Below, piece by piece: positions 52,210 through 61,279 of a stretch of DNA of 64,000 nucleotides. The DNA is from Metabacillus idriensis. Its GTDB lineage: Bacteria; Bacillota; Bacilli; Bacillales; Bacillaceae. Below the pieces are notes generated by a model. That model searched no databases and had not been told where the DNA came from. It worked only from the letters and a program-made list of their open reading frames with translations. Location: the NCBI RefSeq assembly GCF_009674765.1, contig NZ_WKKF01000007.1, positions 1 through 64,000 of the forward strand. Reading direction: 5' to 3'. Within the stretch, counting starts at the first letter, position 1. The number at the start of each line of letters is the position of its first letter. Made by a program: the position numbers and the translations under genes.

Positions 52210-52236
52210 TAATTCATAGTATACAGATAGGAATTA
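52210..52236 (+). promoter_or_regulatory. CymR-type operator upstream of yrrT
   Basis: A 27-bp dyad begins TAATTCATAG and ends GATAGGAATTA, with inverted ends TAATTC/GAATTA. This fits the long CymR box (TAAT...AT.GGAATT). The B. subtilis yrrT operon is a CymR target. The site lies 35 bp upstream of the yrrT start. Confidence 0.7.
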
Positions 52237-52270
52237 TTAATTTTAAAGCATCTAATGGAGAGTGGCATAA

Positions 52271-52912
52271 ATGGGGAGAGAATTTGTAGAGTTATTTGAG
52301 GATTGGGCACATTCGTATGATTCAACTGTCGGTGGACATGATGAAGAATACAAAGAAGTTTTTGCAGGCTATGATTACATTCTTAAGGCTGTCACTCAGC
52401 TGTCTGGGAAAACGGTTCTTGAATTTGGTGTCGGCACCGGGAATTTAACGAATGAGCTTTTAAATAAAGGGAAAAAAGTATATGGAATTGAACCTTCGAA
52501 AACAATGCGTGAAAAGGCTGCAGAAAAGCTTGGCAGCGCGGTTCAAATCAGCGATGGAGATTTTCTGACATTTCCTGTTCCTGAAGAACAAATTGAAACA
52601 ATTGTAAGCACGTATGCTTTTCATCATCTGACAGATGATGAAAAAGAGAAAGCTGTCCGAATCTATGGCAGTCTTCTTAAAAAAGGTGGTAAAATAGTGT
52701 TTGCTGACACTGTTTTTACCGATCAGAAGGCATATATGGCCATGATCGAAAAATCAAAAAAGCAGCATTTCTTAAACCTGGCAAATGACCTTGAAACAGA
52801 ATATTACACAACACATTCTGTCATGCGCCTTATTTTTGAAAGCAACTCTTTTGAGGTTACCTTCACACAAATGAATGAATTTGTCTGGTTAATGGAAGCA
52901 GTGAAACAATAA
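52271..52912 (+). CDS. yrrT: SAM-dependent methyltransferase YrrT
   Basis: The 213-residue class I methyltransferase has [16 protein letters not shown] near 50, [13 protein letters not shown] near 72 and [14 protein letters not shown] near 113. It is first in the yrrT-mtnN-mccA-mccB operon, which converts methionine-derived sulfur to cysteine by reverse transsulfuration. YrrT may turn SAM into SAH, the MtnN substrate. That role is inferred from operon context. The methyl acceptor is unknown. Confidence 0.92.
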   Translation: MGREFVELFEDWAHSYDSTVGGHDEEYKEVFAGYDYILKAVTQLSGKTVLEFGVGTGNLTNELLNKGKKVYGIEPSKTMREKAAEKLGSAVQISDGDFLTFPVPEEQIETIVSTYAFHHLTDDEKEKAVRIYGSLLKKGGKIVFADTVFTDQKAYMAMIEKSKKQHFLNLANDLETEYYTTHSVMRLIFESNSFEVTFTQMNEFVWLMEAVKQ

Positions 52913-52942
52913 TTCGCCTTTTGGAAAGGATTTGACTAAATA

Positions 52943-53641
52943 ATGAAAGCAGCAATTATCGGAGCAATGGAAGAGGAAGTTTCAATACTAAGAGAACAGC
53001 TTGAAAATCCTTCTTCTGAAACAATTGCAGGCAGTGAATTTACAACAGGAACATATAAAGGAATTGAAGTGATATTATTAAAATCGGGAATCGGAAAAGT
53101 AAACGCAGCAGTGAGCACAACGATTCTGCTTGACCGATTTAAGCCTGATTATGTCATTAATACAGGATCAGCAGGCGGTTTCCATCAATCATTAAACGTC
53201 GGGGATGTTGTCATTTCATCTGAAGTGAGACACCATGATGTTGATGTTACAGCATTCAATTACGAATACGGGCAGGTGCCGGGAATGCCGCCAGCCTTTT
53301 TGCCGGATCCAAAGCTGGTTGAAATCGCATTAGAACAAGCAGAAGGTCAAACAGGCATTCAAGTGGTAAAAGGACTGATTGCGACTGGTGACTCATTTAT
53401 GAATGACCCTGAAAGAGTGGCATACATCCGTACAAAATTTGACAGCCTTTATGCAGTAGAAATGGAAGCAGCCGCTATTGCTCAGGTATCGCATCAATTT
53501 GGTGTCCCATTTGTCATTATCAGATCGTTGTCTGATATTGCGGGCAAAGAATCGGATGTATCTTTTGAGCAGTATTTAGATACTGCAGCGAAGAACTCTG
53601 CGCAGCTTGTTTTAAGTATTGTGAGTGCGTTAAAAAGCTAA
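52943..53641 (+). CDS. mtnN: 5'-methylthioadenosine/S-adenosylhomocysteine nucleosidase
   Basis: The 232-residue enzyme has [12 protein letters not shown] at the start (catalytic Glu12-type), [20 protein letters not shown] near 74 (in part), and [11 protein letters not shown] plus RSLSDIAG with the catalytic Asp. It removes adenine from MTA and SAH. The product S-ribosylhomocysteine leads to homocysteine, which MccA uses. The SD is GGAAAGGATTTG. Confidence 0.97.
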   Translation: MKAAIIGAMEEEVSILREQLENPSSETIAGSEFTTGTYKGIEVILLKSGIGKVNAAVSTTILLDRFKPDYVINTGSAGGFHQSLNVGDVVISSEVRHHDVDVTAFNYEYGQVPGMPPAFLPDPKLVEIALEQAEGQTGIQVVKGLIATGDSFMNDPERVAYIRTKFDSLYAVEMEAAAIAQVSHQFGVPFVIIRSLSDIAGKESDVSFEQYLDTAAKNSAQLVLSIVSALKS

Positions 53642-53644
53642 TAG

Positions 53645-53676
53645 ACAGGGATCACATCTTTGATCCCTTTTTTTAA
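53645..53676 (+). terminator. Intra-operon terminator or attenuator before mccA
   Basis: The stem agggatca / tgatccct with loop CATCTT is followed by seven Ts, between mtnN and mccA. It may reduce downstream transcription. Confidence 0.7.
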
Positions 53677-53695
53677 ATTCTTGGGAGTGAACAAC

Positions 53696-55754
<2,059 letters not shown>

Positions 55755-55844
55755 TTCCTCTTTTGCCGGAATTTACATGCATAAATCACCGCTGGTATAT
55801 GTTATCGTTTTATTAGAGACGCATTTATGGCAGGTGATACTAAG

Positions 55845-56084
55845 ATGAATAAAAAAGATGTGAAGCACCTAATGACAGATTACAAGAGATACGCATTCGT
55901 GCTGCTTGCAGTCAGTGTCTTTTTATATATCGGCATGCTGATTCCTGCAGAGGGGCAAGAGCCCACTCCCATAAAAGAATATGTGATGATGGGTACAACT
56001 GCTGTCTTCTTGGCTGCATCCTTTTACTGCATTAAACGCTCCATCACATATAAGAAACGATTAGATGAGCAGGAAGACGCTTAA
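55845..56084 (+). CDS. yrhC: YrhC family small membrane protein
   Basis: The 79-residue protein has two membrane helices (about 15-32 and 47-65), an N-terminal KDVKHLMTDYKRYAFVLL and a charged tail. ATG 55845 follows AGGTGATAC. An in-frame ATG at 55827 has a weaker site. It follows mccB as in B. subtilis. The function is unknown. Confidence 0.85.
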   Translation: MNKKDVKHLMTDYKRYAFVLLAVSVFLYIGMLIPAEGQEPTPIKEYVMMGTTAVFLAASFYCIKRSITYKKRLDEQEDA

Positions 56085-56110
56085 AAAAGAGTGTTTATAA
56101 TTTTATATAA

Positions 56111-56150
56111 AAAGAAGAACCCATTCCAGCTTTAGGATGGGTTCTTTTAC
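56111..56150. terminator. Bidirectional terminator between yrhC and the lipoprotein gene
   Basis: The stem aaagaacccattcc / ggatgggttcttt has A/T flanks. Its right edge touches the stop codon of the convergent lipoprotein gene. Confidence 0.85.
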
Positions 56151-56893
56151 TTTGGACCAAGTACTTTGCTTTCAAGGATAGATAAATAAATAAGTTCTGC
56201 TCCCTGCGGTGTCATATGATTGCCTGATGGATCAATGATTCCTGATTTTAATAACGCTTCATCTGAATCCCCTCCGGCAAACTTCACCATATTTGTCCAG
56301 TTATCTATTAGCGTAATATCATTTTTAAATGCGACTTCGCGGGTAATATCGTTGTATGAGTTATGCCAGTTTCTGGCTCCGTCAGTATGAGCATAAAGCT
56401 TCTTAGGATAGCGGGTGTAATAGAGTTTATCATTTCCATTTCCTTCTACAATAGGCAAACAGGTCATTAAGACAGGTGTGCCTCCTGCATTTCTTACTTC
56501 ACGTACATAGTAAAGCAGATTTTCTTTAAAACGGGCCCGGTCTACTTTAGGTTTTCCATTCGGCAAAATGACTGCATCATTTGTTCCAAACATAATGAAG
56601 ACCAAATCAGGATCCATTTTCAGTACATCGCGCTTAAAGCGTTTCCTTGCATCCTCCGTGGTTTCACCGCCAACTCCGGCATTATGGATAAAAGCCTGCC
56701 CGTCATTAACAGGCAATGTAGATTTTATCAAATTCACCCATTTGTCTGTATCCTGATAATTGCGGATGGTCCAATTGGCGCCCCGCGTATTGCTGTCGCC
56801 AAATGCCACAATTGTATATCTTTCTGAACGATTTCCGCAGCTCACTAAAATCAAAATCAACAGAAAAGCGGCAAGAGATAAATACTTTTTCAA
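56147..56893 (-). CDS. SGNH/GDSL hydrolase lipoprotein
   Basis: The 248-residue protein starts at TTG 56893 after GGAGGTGC. A lipoprotein signal has lipobox LVSC (Cys near 19). The SGNH blocks are FGDSNTRG (Ser), HNAGVGGETTED (Gly), MFGTNDAV (Asn) and the C-terminal GNHMTPQG (His). It is probably an esterase or deacetylase anchored on the outer face of the membrane. The substrate is unknown. It lies between yrhC and sigK. Confidence 0.88.
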   Translation of the reverse strand: MKKYLSLAAFLLILILVSCGNRSERYTIVAFGDSNTRGANWTIRNYQDTDKWVNLIKSTLPVNDGQAFIHNAGVGGETTEDARKRFKRDVLKMDPDLVFIMFGTNDAVILPNGKPKVDRARFKENLLYYVREVRNAGGTPVLMTCLPIVEGNGNDKLYYTRYPKKLYAHTDGARNWHNSYNDITREVAFKNDITLIDNWTNMVKFAGGDSDEALLKSGIIDPSGNHMTPQGAELIYLSILESKVLGPK

Positions 56894-57055
56894 AAAAGCA
56901 CCTCCAAAATCACTAAAATCCATTATTGATCAAAAATATGGAAGAATCAATAGGGTTTTCAAAAGTGTCACAATGTATGCGTTTTATTCATAAATAAAAT
57001 CGAGGATTATTCCGTACAATCTTTCTTAGTACAGACACAAACATGCACCCCAATA

Positions 57056-57064
57056 CATACAAAT
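57056..57064 (+). promoter_or_regulatory. Candidate sigma-E/sigma-K -10 for sigK
   Basis: CATACAAAT matches the mother-cell -10 pattern (CATACA). The -35 is not clear. It lies 45 bp upstream of sigK, which is sigma-E/sigma-K dependent in B. subtilis. Confidence 0.35.
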
Positions 57065-57108
57065 GTTTTATAGGCTAAAGCCTACATTCTGTACGTGGAG
57101 GTGGGTCA

Positions 57109-57837
57109 ATGTCAGGGGTTTTAGCAGCTTTAGGGTACTTATTGAAGGAATTAGTCTTTCTAGTGTCATATGTCAAAAACAATGCCTTCCCGCAGCCTTT
57201 GTCAGCAAATGATGAAAAGAAGTATCTCAGGCTTATGGCGACAGGGGATGAACATGCCCGCAATATGCTGATTGAGCATAATTTGCGGCTTGTAGCACAT
57301 ATTGTCAAGAAATTTGAAAACACCGGCGAGGACTCAGAGGATCTTATTTCGATCGGAACCATTGGCCTGATAAAAGCAATTGAAAGCTACTCAGAAGGAA
57401 AAGGCACAAAACTTGCGACTTATGCTGCCAGGTGTATTGAAAATGAAATTCTCATGCACCTCAGGGCACTGAAGAAAACAAAGAAAGATGTTTCCCTGCA
57501 TGATCCTATCGGACAGGATAAAGAAGGGAACGAGATAAGCCTGATTGACGTCTTAAAGTCTGAATCTGAAGATGTCATTGATACCATTCAGCTGAATATG
57601 GAGCTTGAAAAAGTGAAGGAATTCATTGATATTCTTGATGAACGTGAGAAAGAAGTGATTGTCGGAAGGTTTGGGCTTGATCTGCAAAAGGAGAAAACAC
57701 AGCGTGAGATTGCGAAGGAGCTTGGAATCTCAAGGAGCTATGTTTCAAGAATTGAAAAAAGGGCCTTAATGAAGATGTTTCATGAATTTTACCGGGCAGA
57801 AAAAGAAAAGAAAAACCAGCAAAAAAGCAAAGGATAA
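57109..57837 (+). CDS. sigK: RNA polymerase sporulation sigma factor SigK (intact)
   Basis: The 242-residue protein begins with the hydrophobic pro-sequence [31 protein letters not shown] (in part), cleaved by SpoIVFB. Region 2 is [13 protein letters not shown] and [14 protein letters not shown]. Region 4.2 is [24 protein letters not shown]. The gene is continuous, with no skin-type prophage, so no SpoIVCA recombination is needed. It directs late mother-cell genes. ATG 57109 follows GTGGAGGTGGGTCA. Confidence 0.97.
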   Translation: MSGVLAALGYLLKELVFLVSYVKNNAFPQPLSANDEKKYLRLMATGDEHARNMLIEHNLRLVAHIVKKFENTGEDSEDLISIGTIGLIKAIESYSEGKGTKLATYAARCIENEILMHLRALKKTKKDVSLHDPIGQDKEGNEISLIDVLKSESEDVIDTIQLNMELEKVKEFIDILDEREKEVIVGRFGLDLQKEKTQREIAKELGISRSYVSRIEKRALMKMFHEFYRAEKEKKNQQKSKG

Positions 57838-57878
57838 AAAAGCGAAGAACCTGTGAGGTTTCTTCGCTTTTTTCTTTT
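57836..57878. terminator. Bidirectional terminator after sigK
   Basis: The stem aaaaaagcgaagaacct / aggtttcttcgctttttt has a three-base loop. It also ends the minus-strand tiny-ORF transcript. Confidence 0.88.
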
Positions 57879-57915
57879 GAAAATGAAAGATGCGGCAGCC
57901 GTATGGATGGTTCGC

Positions 57916-57972
57916 CTATGCAGTATCCTTCTCCACATTGAGGTGCATTCTTAAAACCATTTGAATCATCAT
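57916..57972 (-). CDS. 18-residue ORF downstream of yrzI
   Basis: The peptide MMIQMVLRMHLNVEKDTA starts at ATG 57972 (or 57969), about six bases after AGAAAGGAGAGAG, and stops at TAG 57918-57916. It lies after yrzI on the same strand and before the sigK terminator. Short peptides of this kind occur in the B. subtilis yrzI operon, one of which is cut by the ribosome-associated RNase Rae1. Homology is not proven. The SD strength is the main support. Confidence 0.55.
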   Translation of the reverse strand: MMIQMVLRMHLNVEKDTA

Positions 57973-58016
57973 TTTAACTCTCTCCTTTCTAATTATGGTT
58001 GTGGTGAAAAAATAGA

Positions 58017-58157
58017 TTAGTTGCCGTTGTACATTTGAAAGCATTTGTTCATCATGGCTTCATAAGATTGGTAAACTTGTTCTTCATGCAGCACTTGATC
58101 GATTGATTTTTGCTTTCGTTTGATGGTTAAAGTAACAAACAATAAGTGGATGGTCAT
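58017..58157 (-). CDS. yrzI: YrzI family small protein
   Basis: The 46-residue protein (TIHLLFVTLTIKRKQKSIDQVLHEEQ... QMYNGN) has a short hydrophobic N-terminus and a helical rest, like the Bac_small_YrzI family. ATG 58157 follows a near-perfect AAAGGAGGTGATAG. It belongs to a minus-strand cluster of tiny ORFs between pssA and sigK. The molecular role of the family is unclear. Confidence 0.8.
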   Translation of the reverse strand: MTIHLLFVTLTIKRKQKSIDQVLHEEQVYQSYEAMMNKCFQMYNGN

Positions 58158-58185
58158 ACTATCACCTCCTTTAACTGATTTCCAT

Positions 58186-58215
58186 AAAAAAACGCCACAG
58201 GACATACCTGTGGCG
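58186..58215 (-). terminator. Tandem terminator 2 upstream of yrzI
   Basis: On the minus strand, cgccacagg / cctgtggcg closes a six-base loop and is followed by seven Ts. The stem is identical to that at 58242-58278. It lies just before the yrzI SD. Confidence 0.8.
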
Positions 58216-58241
58216 TGAAACGTTCTTATGAAAATGAGCAT

Positions 58242-58278
58242 AAAAACGCCACAGGCAGATACTACTCAACCTGTGGCG
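58242..58278 (-). terminator. Tandem terminator 1 after the 23-residue ORF
   Basis: On the minus strand, cgccacagg / cctgtggcg with a 14-base loop is followed by TTTTTATG. It is a near copy of the terminator at 58186-58215. Confidence 0.8.
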
Positions 58279-58295
58279 GTATGGACAATACTAAA

Positions 58296-58367
58296 TTAAG
58301 ATTGTACACCAGTTCGGCCGAATAGAGACATATTTAATTGATTCATTTTTAATTGATTGATCAACAT
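58296..58367 (-). CDS. 23-residue ORF upstream of yrzI
   Basis: The peptide opens MLINQLKMNQLNMSLFGR and ends TGVQS. ATG 58367 lies eight bases after AAGGGAGGTCG. A consensus sigma-A promoter lies 42 bp upstream and a terminator 17 bp downstream, so the transcription unit is complete. I do not recognise a family. It may be a peptide gene or a translated leader for yrzI. Confidence 0.6.
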   Translation of the reverse strand: MLINQLKMNQLNMSLFGRTGVQS

Positions 58368-58408
58368 TTGATTCGACCTCCCTTTTCATAAATTTGATTA
58401 CAATGGTA

Positions 58409-58437
58409 ATTATATCCACGATAGATGATATTGTAAA
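58409..58437 (-). promoter_or_regulatory. Sigma-A promoter of the tiny-ORF cluster
   Basis: On the minus strand TTTACA (58437-58432) and TATAAT (58414-58409) are exactly 17 bp apart. The RNA would start near 58402. Confidence 0.75.
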
Positions 58438-58581
58438 CCCTTTTTTCACAAATTAGGCACATTTTTTTCAAAAAAAGGTAATTGTACATATTAACAACCC
58501 GGATGGCCGGCACCTGCCTATACAAAGGAGGTGCGTGACACATATTTTATCAGTACAGTCAGATAAAGGAGGTCTCTCAAA

Positions 58582-58746
58582 ATGCGATCGTGTGCACCGT
58601 TTTATGGACCGCCTGCTCCATATCCGTACCCATACCCTTATGCACCATACGCCGGCTTTGGCTACTGGTATGCCTTTATTGTAGTTCTGCTCATTCTTCT
58701 CCTTGTTCTTGGAGGAGGCTATTACTACAATAATTACTGCAAGTAG
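58582..58746 (+). CDS. YjcZ-like small sporulation-type membrane peptide
   Basis: The 54-residue product has a Pro/Tyr-rich N-terminus (GPPAPYPYPYPYAPYAGFG), one helix (YAFIVVLLILLLVLGGGYYY) and a short NNYCK tail. The FxxIVVLxILLLxxG helix resembles YjcZ-family sporulation peptides. ATG 58582 lies eight bases after AAAGGAGGTC. A second perfect SD-like AAAGGAGGTG at 58524-58533 has no well-spaced start. A terminator follows. Confidence 0.75.
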   Translation: MRSCAPFYGPPAPYPYPYPYAPYAGFGYWYAFIVVLLILLLVLGGGYYYNNYCK

Positions 58747-58750
58747 CCAT

Positions 58751-58784
58751 AAAAAAACACCTCATTCCATGAGGTGTTTTTTAC
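58751..58784. terminator. Bidirectional terminator between the YjcZ-like gene and pssA
   Basis: The stem aaaaaacacctca / tgaggtgtttttt has a five-base loop. It overlaps the last codons of pssA. Confidence 0.87.
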
Positions 58785-59320
58785 ATTTTTCGTATTTTGA
58801 ATGATGCGATCATACAGAATGATAAAATCATCATCAAAAAAATGTAATTATATGCAGGCATAAAATCTTTCCAAAGATAGCTTAAAGTCAGAATACAGCC
58901 AGCTGCAGTAATTGGAAGACCATTAAAGAAACCGCAGTTGTCAGAGATATTAAACCTTGCCAGTCTGAAAGCGCCGCATCCAATATATAAAACCGTGAAA
59001 AATGCGCCCGGGGCACCTAATTCAAAAAGAATTCCTTTATAAAGAAGTAGTGCAGGGGCTACTCCAAATGATATAATATCACTCATTGAATCCAATTGTT
59101 TTCCTAGTTCTGATTCAATATTAAACTTCCTGGCAACCATTCCATCGAACCTGTCAGCAAGGGCTGCGAGAAATATAAGCAATAGGCTTAGTTTTAAGAC
59201 ATCATTTATTGTATATAGAATTGCAAAACCGCCCAGGCCGAGATTAACGAGCGTCAGCAGGTTAGCTGTATTTGCTTTTATTTTTTTTACTGTTGCATCT
59301 ACGTAACTTATTAAAAACAT
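58781..59320 (-). CDS. pssA: CDP-diacylglycerol-serine O-phosphatidyltransferase
   Basis: The 179-residue membrane enzyme has about six helices and the CDP-alcohol phosphotransferase motif DRFDGMVARKF...GKQLDSMSD near residues 57-80. It makes phosphatidylserine, the substrate of Psd encoded divergently 100 bp away. ATG 59320 follows AAGGAAGTGC. Length matches B. subtilis PssA. Confidence 0.95.
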   Translation of the reverse strand: MFLISYVDATVKKIKANTANLLTLVNLGLGGFAILYTINDVLKLSLLLIFLAALADRFDGMVARKFNIESELGKQLDSMSDIISFGVAPALLLYKGILFELGAPGAFFTVLYIGCGAFRLARFNISDNCGFFNGLPITAAGCILTLSYLWKDFMPAYNYIFLMMILSFCMIASFKIRKM

Positions 59321-59420
59321 AATTGCACTTCCTTATAATTGCATAAATGACCAAATAGGCCTACTTTCATTCTATGCATGAAAATCAATGTAGTAAAGTA
59401 ATTTTTTTTGGAGGATCAAA

Positions 59421-60203
59421 TTGAGAAAAAAACTGTACCAAAATCTAATTGAACTAACAAATTCTCTTCCTGTTTCAAAGTATATCATGAAATTTGCCAA
59501 ATCTTCACGAAGCCGTTTTATTATTCCGTCCTATGCGAAGATTTATCAAGTCAACGTTAATGAAACAGAAAAGCAGATCGATGCCTATCCGTCTCTGCAT
59601 GATTTTTTTATTCGCGAATTAAAAAAAGATGCCAGAACGTTTGATGGTAACCCAAATCATATTATAAGTCCAGTTGATGCTGTCATAGAACAATTTGGCA
59701 CTATTTCTTCAGGTGATGCCATTATTGTCAAAAATCAGCCTTATTCCATTAATGATATGCTTGGAGATTCTGCTTTAGCAGAGAAATATATAAATGGTTC
59801 GTTTATTGTTCTGTATTTAAGTCCAAGTCATTACCACCGCATCCACAGCCCGGCTTCAGGAACGGTTGCCAGACAGTATGAGCTTGGGAACACATCCTAT
59901 CCTGTTAACAGCTGGGGCTTAATGTACGGAAAATCACCGCTGTCAAAGAATTTCCGGACGATAACAGAAATTAAAGAAGAAGATCAAAATCATATTGCAG
60001 TTGTAAAAGTTGGTGCGATGTTTATAAATACCATCCAATTAACTCATGCTAATGAAAAGGTTCGAAAAGGGGAAGAACTGGCTTATTTTTCTTTTGGGTC
60101 TACAGTTGTTCTGCTGTTTGAGAAACAAAAGACTGATTTTGCAGATTCAGTCGTTCTGCAGAAGGAAGTGAAAGCAGGAGAGGTATTGACAGTGAAAAAA
60201 TGA
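59421..60203 (+). CDS. psd: Phosphatidylserine decarboxylase
   Basis: The 260-residue proenzyme has HDFFIRELK, SPVDAVIEQFG, YHRIHSPASG near 140 and the self-cleavage motif FGST in YFSFGSTVVLLFE near 230, where Ser becomes the pyruvoyl group. It decarboxylates PS to phosphatidylethanolamine. It starts at a TTG seven bases after TTGGAGGAT. It is divergent from pssA, unlike the co-directional pssA-psd of B. subtilis. Confidence 0.95.
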   Translation: MRKKLYQNLIELTNSLPVSKYIMKFAKSSRSRFIIPSYAKIYQVNVNETEKQIDAYPSLHDFFIRELKKDARTFDGNPNHIISPVDAVIEQFGTISSGDAIIVKNQPYSINDMLGDSALAEKYINGSFIVLYLSPSHYHRIHSPASGTVARQYELGNTSYPVNSWGLMYGKSPLSKNFRTITEIKEEDQNHIAVVKVGAMFINTIQLTHANEKVRKGEELAYFSFGSTVVLLFEKQKTDFADSVVLQKEVKAGEVLTVKK

Positions 60204-60215
60204 AAAGAGAGGACA

Positions 60216-60254
60216 TCACGCTTTAAAAGCTAACTGGATGCTTTTAAAACGTGA
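60216..60254. repeat. Long inverted repeat between psd and sda
   Basis: Arms tcacgctttaaaagc (60216-60230) and gcttttaaaacgtga (60240-60254) pair at 14 of 15 positions around a 9-base loop. The right arm and loop are the last codons of sda. There is no T tract, so termination is uncertain. Confidence 0.7.
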
Positions 60255-60370
60255 GTCAGAGATCGGCGTTTAATTTCCTTTTCGATCAATTCAATAAAAT
60301 CTTCGCTTAAATTCATCTCTGTTGCTTTAAAATACGATTCAATCAATAGTTCATCAGATAGTTTTCGCAT
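60230..60370 (-). CDS. sda: Sporulation checkpoint inhibitor Sda
   Basis: The 46-residue helical hairpin protein ([19 protein letters not shown]...[14 protein letters not shown]) is nearly the textbook Sda. It blocks KinA autophosphorylation and Spo0A activation when replication is perturbed. Sequence length matches B. subtilis (46). The ATG at 60370 has only AAAAGAG close by. A stronger GGAGG lies about 30 bases upstream, beyond a gccg/cggc hairpin. DnaA boxes at 60516-60615 lie in its upstream region. Confidence 0.95.
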   Translation of the reverse strand: MRKLSDELLIESYFKATEMNLSEDFIELIEKEIKRRSLTHVLKASS

Positions 60371-60515
60371 CTCTTTTCGCCGAAATTTCCGGCTTGCACC
60401 TCCAATTATGGATAAGGTAAAGGTTCTATATATCAACACCATGCATATACTAATATGTTATTTTCTGCTAGTAAATTAAATCTAACACGAATTAAAAAAT
60501 AGAACAATCGTTCTC

Positions 60516-60615
60516 TTATCCACAGAAGATGGTGGATAAGCTGTTAATATCTTGTTTATAATTTCTAAATCAGAGGAATTTATATGAGTGTATAATGTGC
60601 ATAAGCTTATCCACA
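60516..60615. promoter_or_regulatory. DnaA-box cluster between sda and yqeG
   Basis: Perfect TTATNCACA boxes lie at 60516-60524 (+), 60596-60604 (minus, TTATGCACA) and 60607-60615 (+). One-mismatch boxes lie at 60531-60539 (minus) and 60587-60595 (minus). B. subtilis has a DnaA cluster at this locus. It is expected to control sda and to titrate DnaA. Confidence 0.88.
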
Positions 60616-60759
60616 GGTGTTGATTTTTTACAAATTTTGTCGAAAAATATATTGAATACTTGCAGTTGCTTTCCGCAGATGTCAAGTTTCTTTTGAAAGA
60701 ACGTGCAAAATCAGATATGATGTAATTTGGCCAAAAAATGTTCGATGAGGTGTTTATAT

Positions 60760-61275
60760 ATGTTAAATCTATTTCTGCCCGGTGAATATGTAAAAAATAT
60801 CTTTGAAATTTCTCCTATGGTTCTCAAAGAGCGGGGAGTAAAGGGGATTATTACTGACCTGGATAATACCCTTGTAGAGTGGGACCGTCCAAGCGCTACA
60901 CCAAAGCTGATTGAATGGTTTAAAGATGTAAAAGATCATGGAATCGCCGTGACCATTGTTTCTAATAATGTAGAAAAACGGGTGAAATCATTTTCAGATC
61001 CGCTTAACATTCCATTTATCTATAAAGCAAGAAAGCCTATGGGAAAAGCATTCAGACGGGCTGTAAAGAATATGAACCTTGAAAAAAAGGACGTAGTTGT
61101 CATTGGTGATCAGCTTTTAACAGACGTACTCGGAGGAAACCGCAATGGTTTTCATACCATTTTAGTTGTGCCTGTTGCTTCTACAGACGGTCTTGTAACA
61201 AGACTGAACCGTAAAATTGAACGCAGAATTTTAGCTGCTCTTAAAAGAAAAGGCTTAATTCAATGGGAGGATTAA
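60760..61275 (+). CDS. yqeG: YqeG family HAD-IIIA phosphatase
   Basis: The 171-residue HAD protein has DLDNTLVEWD (motif I) near residue 30, VSNN (motif II) near 70, a lysine in ARKPMGKAF and VIGDQLLTDVLGGNRNG (motif III) near 115. ATG 60760 follows GATGAGGTG. It leads the yqeG-yqeH-aroE-yhbY-nadD cluster. The natural substrate is uncertain. The upstream DnaA boxes may also affect it. Confidence 0.93.
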   Translation: MLNLFLPGEYVKNIFEISPMVLKERGVKGIITDLDNTLVEWDRPSATPKLIEWFKDVKDHGIAVTIVSNNVEKRVKSFSDPLNIPFIYKARKPMGKAFRRAVKNMNLEKKDVVVIGDQLLTDVLGGNRNGFHTILVVPVASTDGLVTRLNRKIERRILAALKRKGLIQWED

Positions 61276-61279
61276 TCTA

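Noticed and set aside
58535-58690. GTG-initiated frame overlapping the YjcZ-like gene
   Set aside because: The start is only three bases from the SD, and the frame overlaps a better-supported gene.
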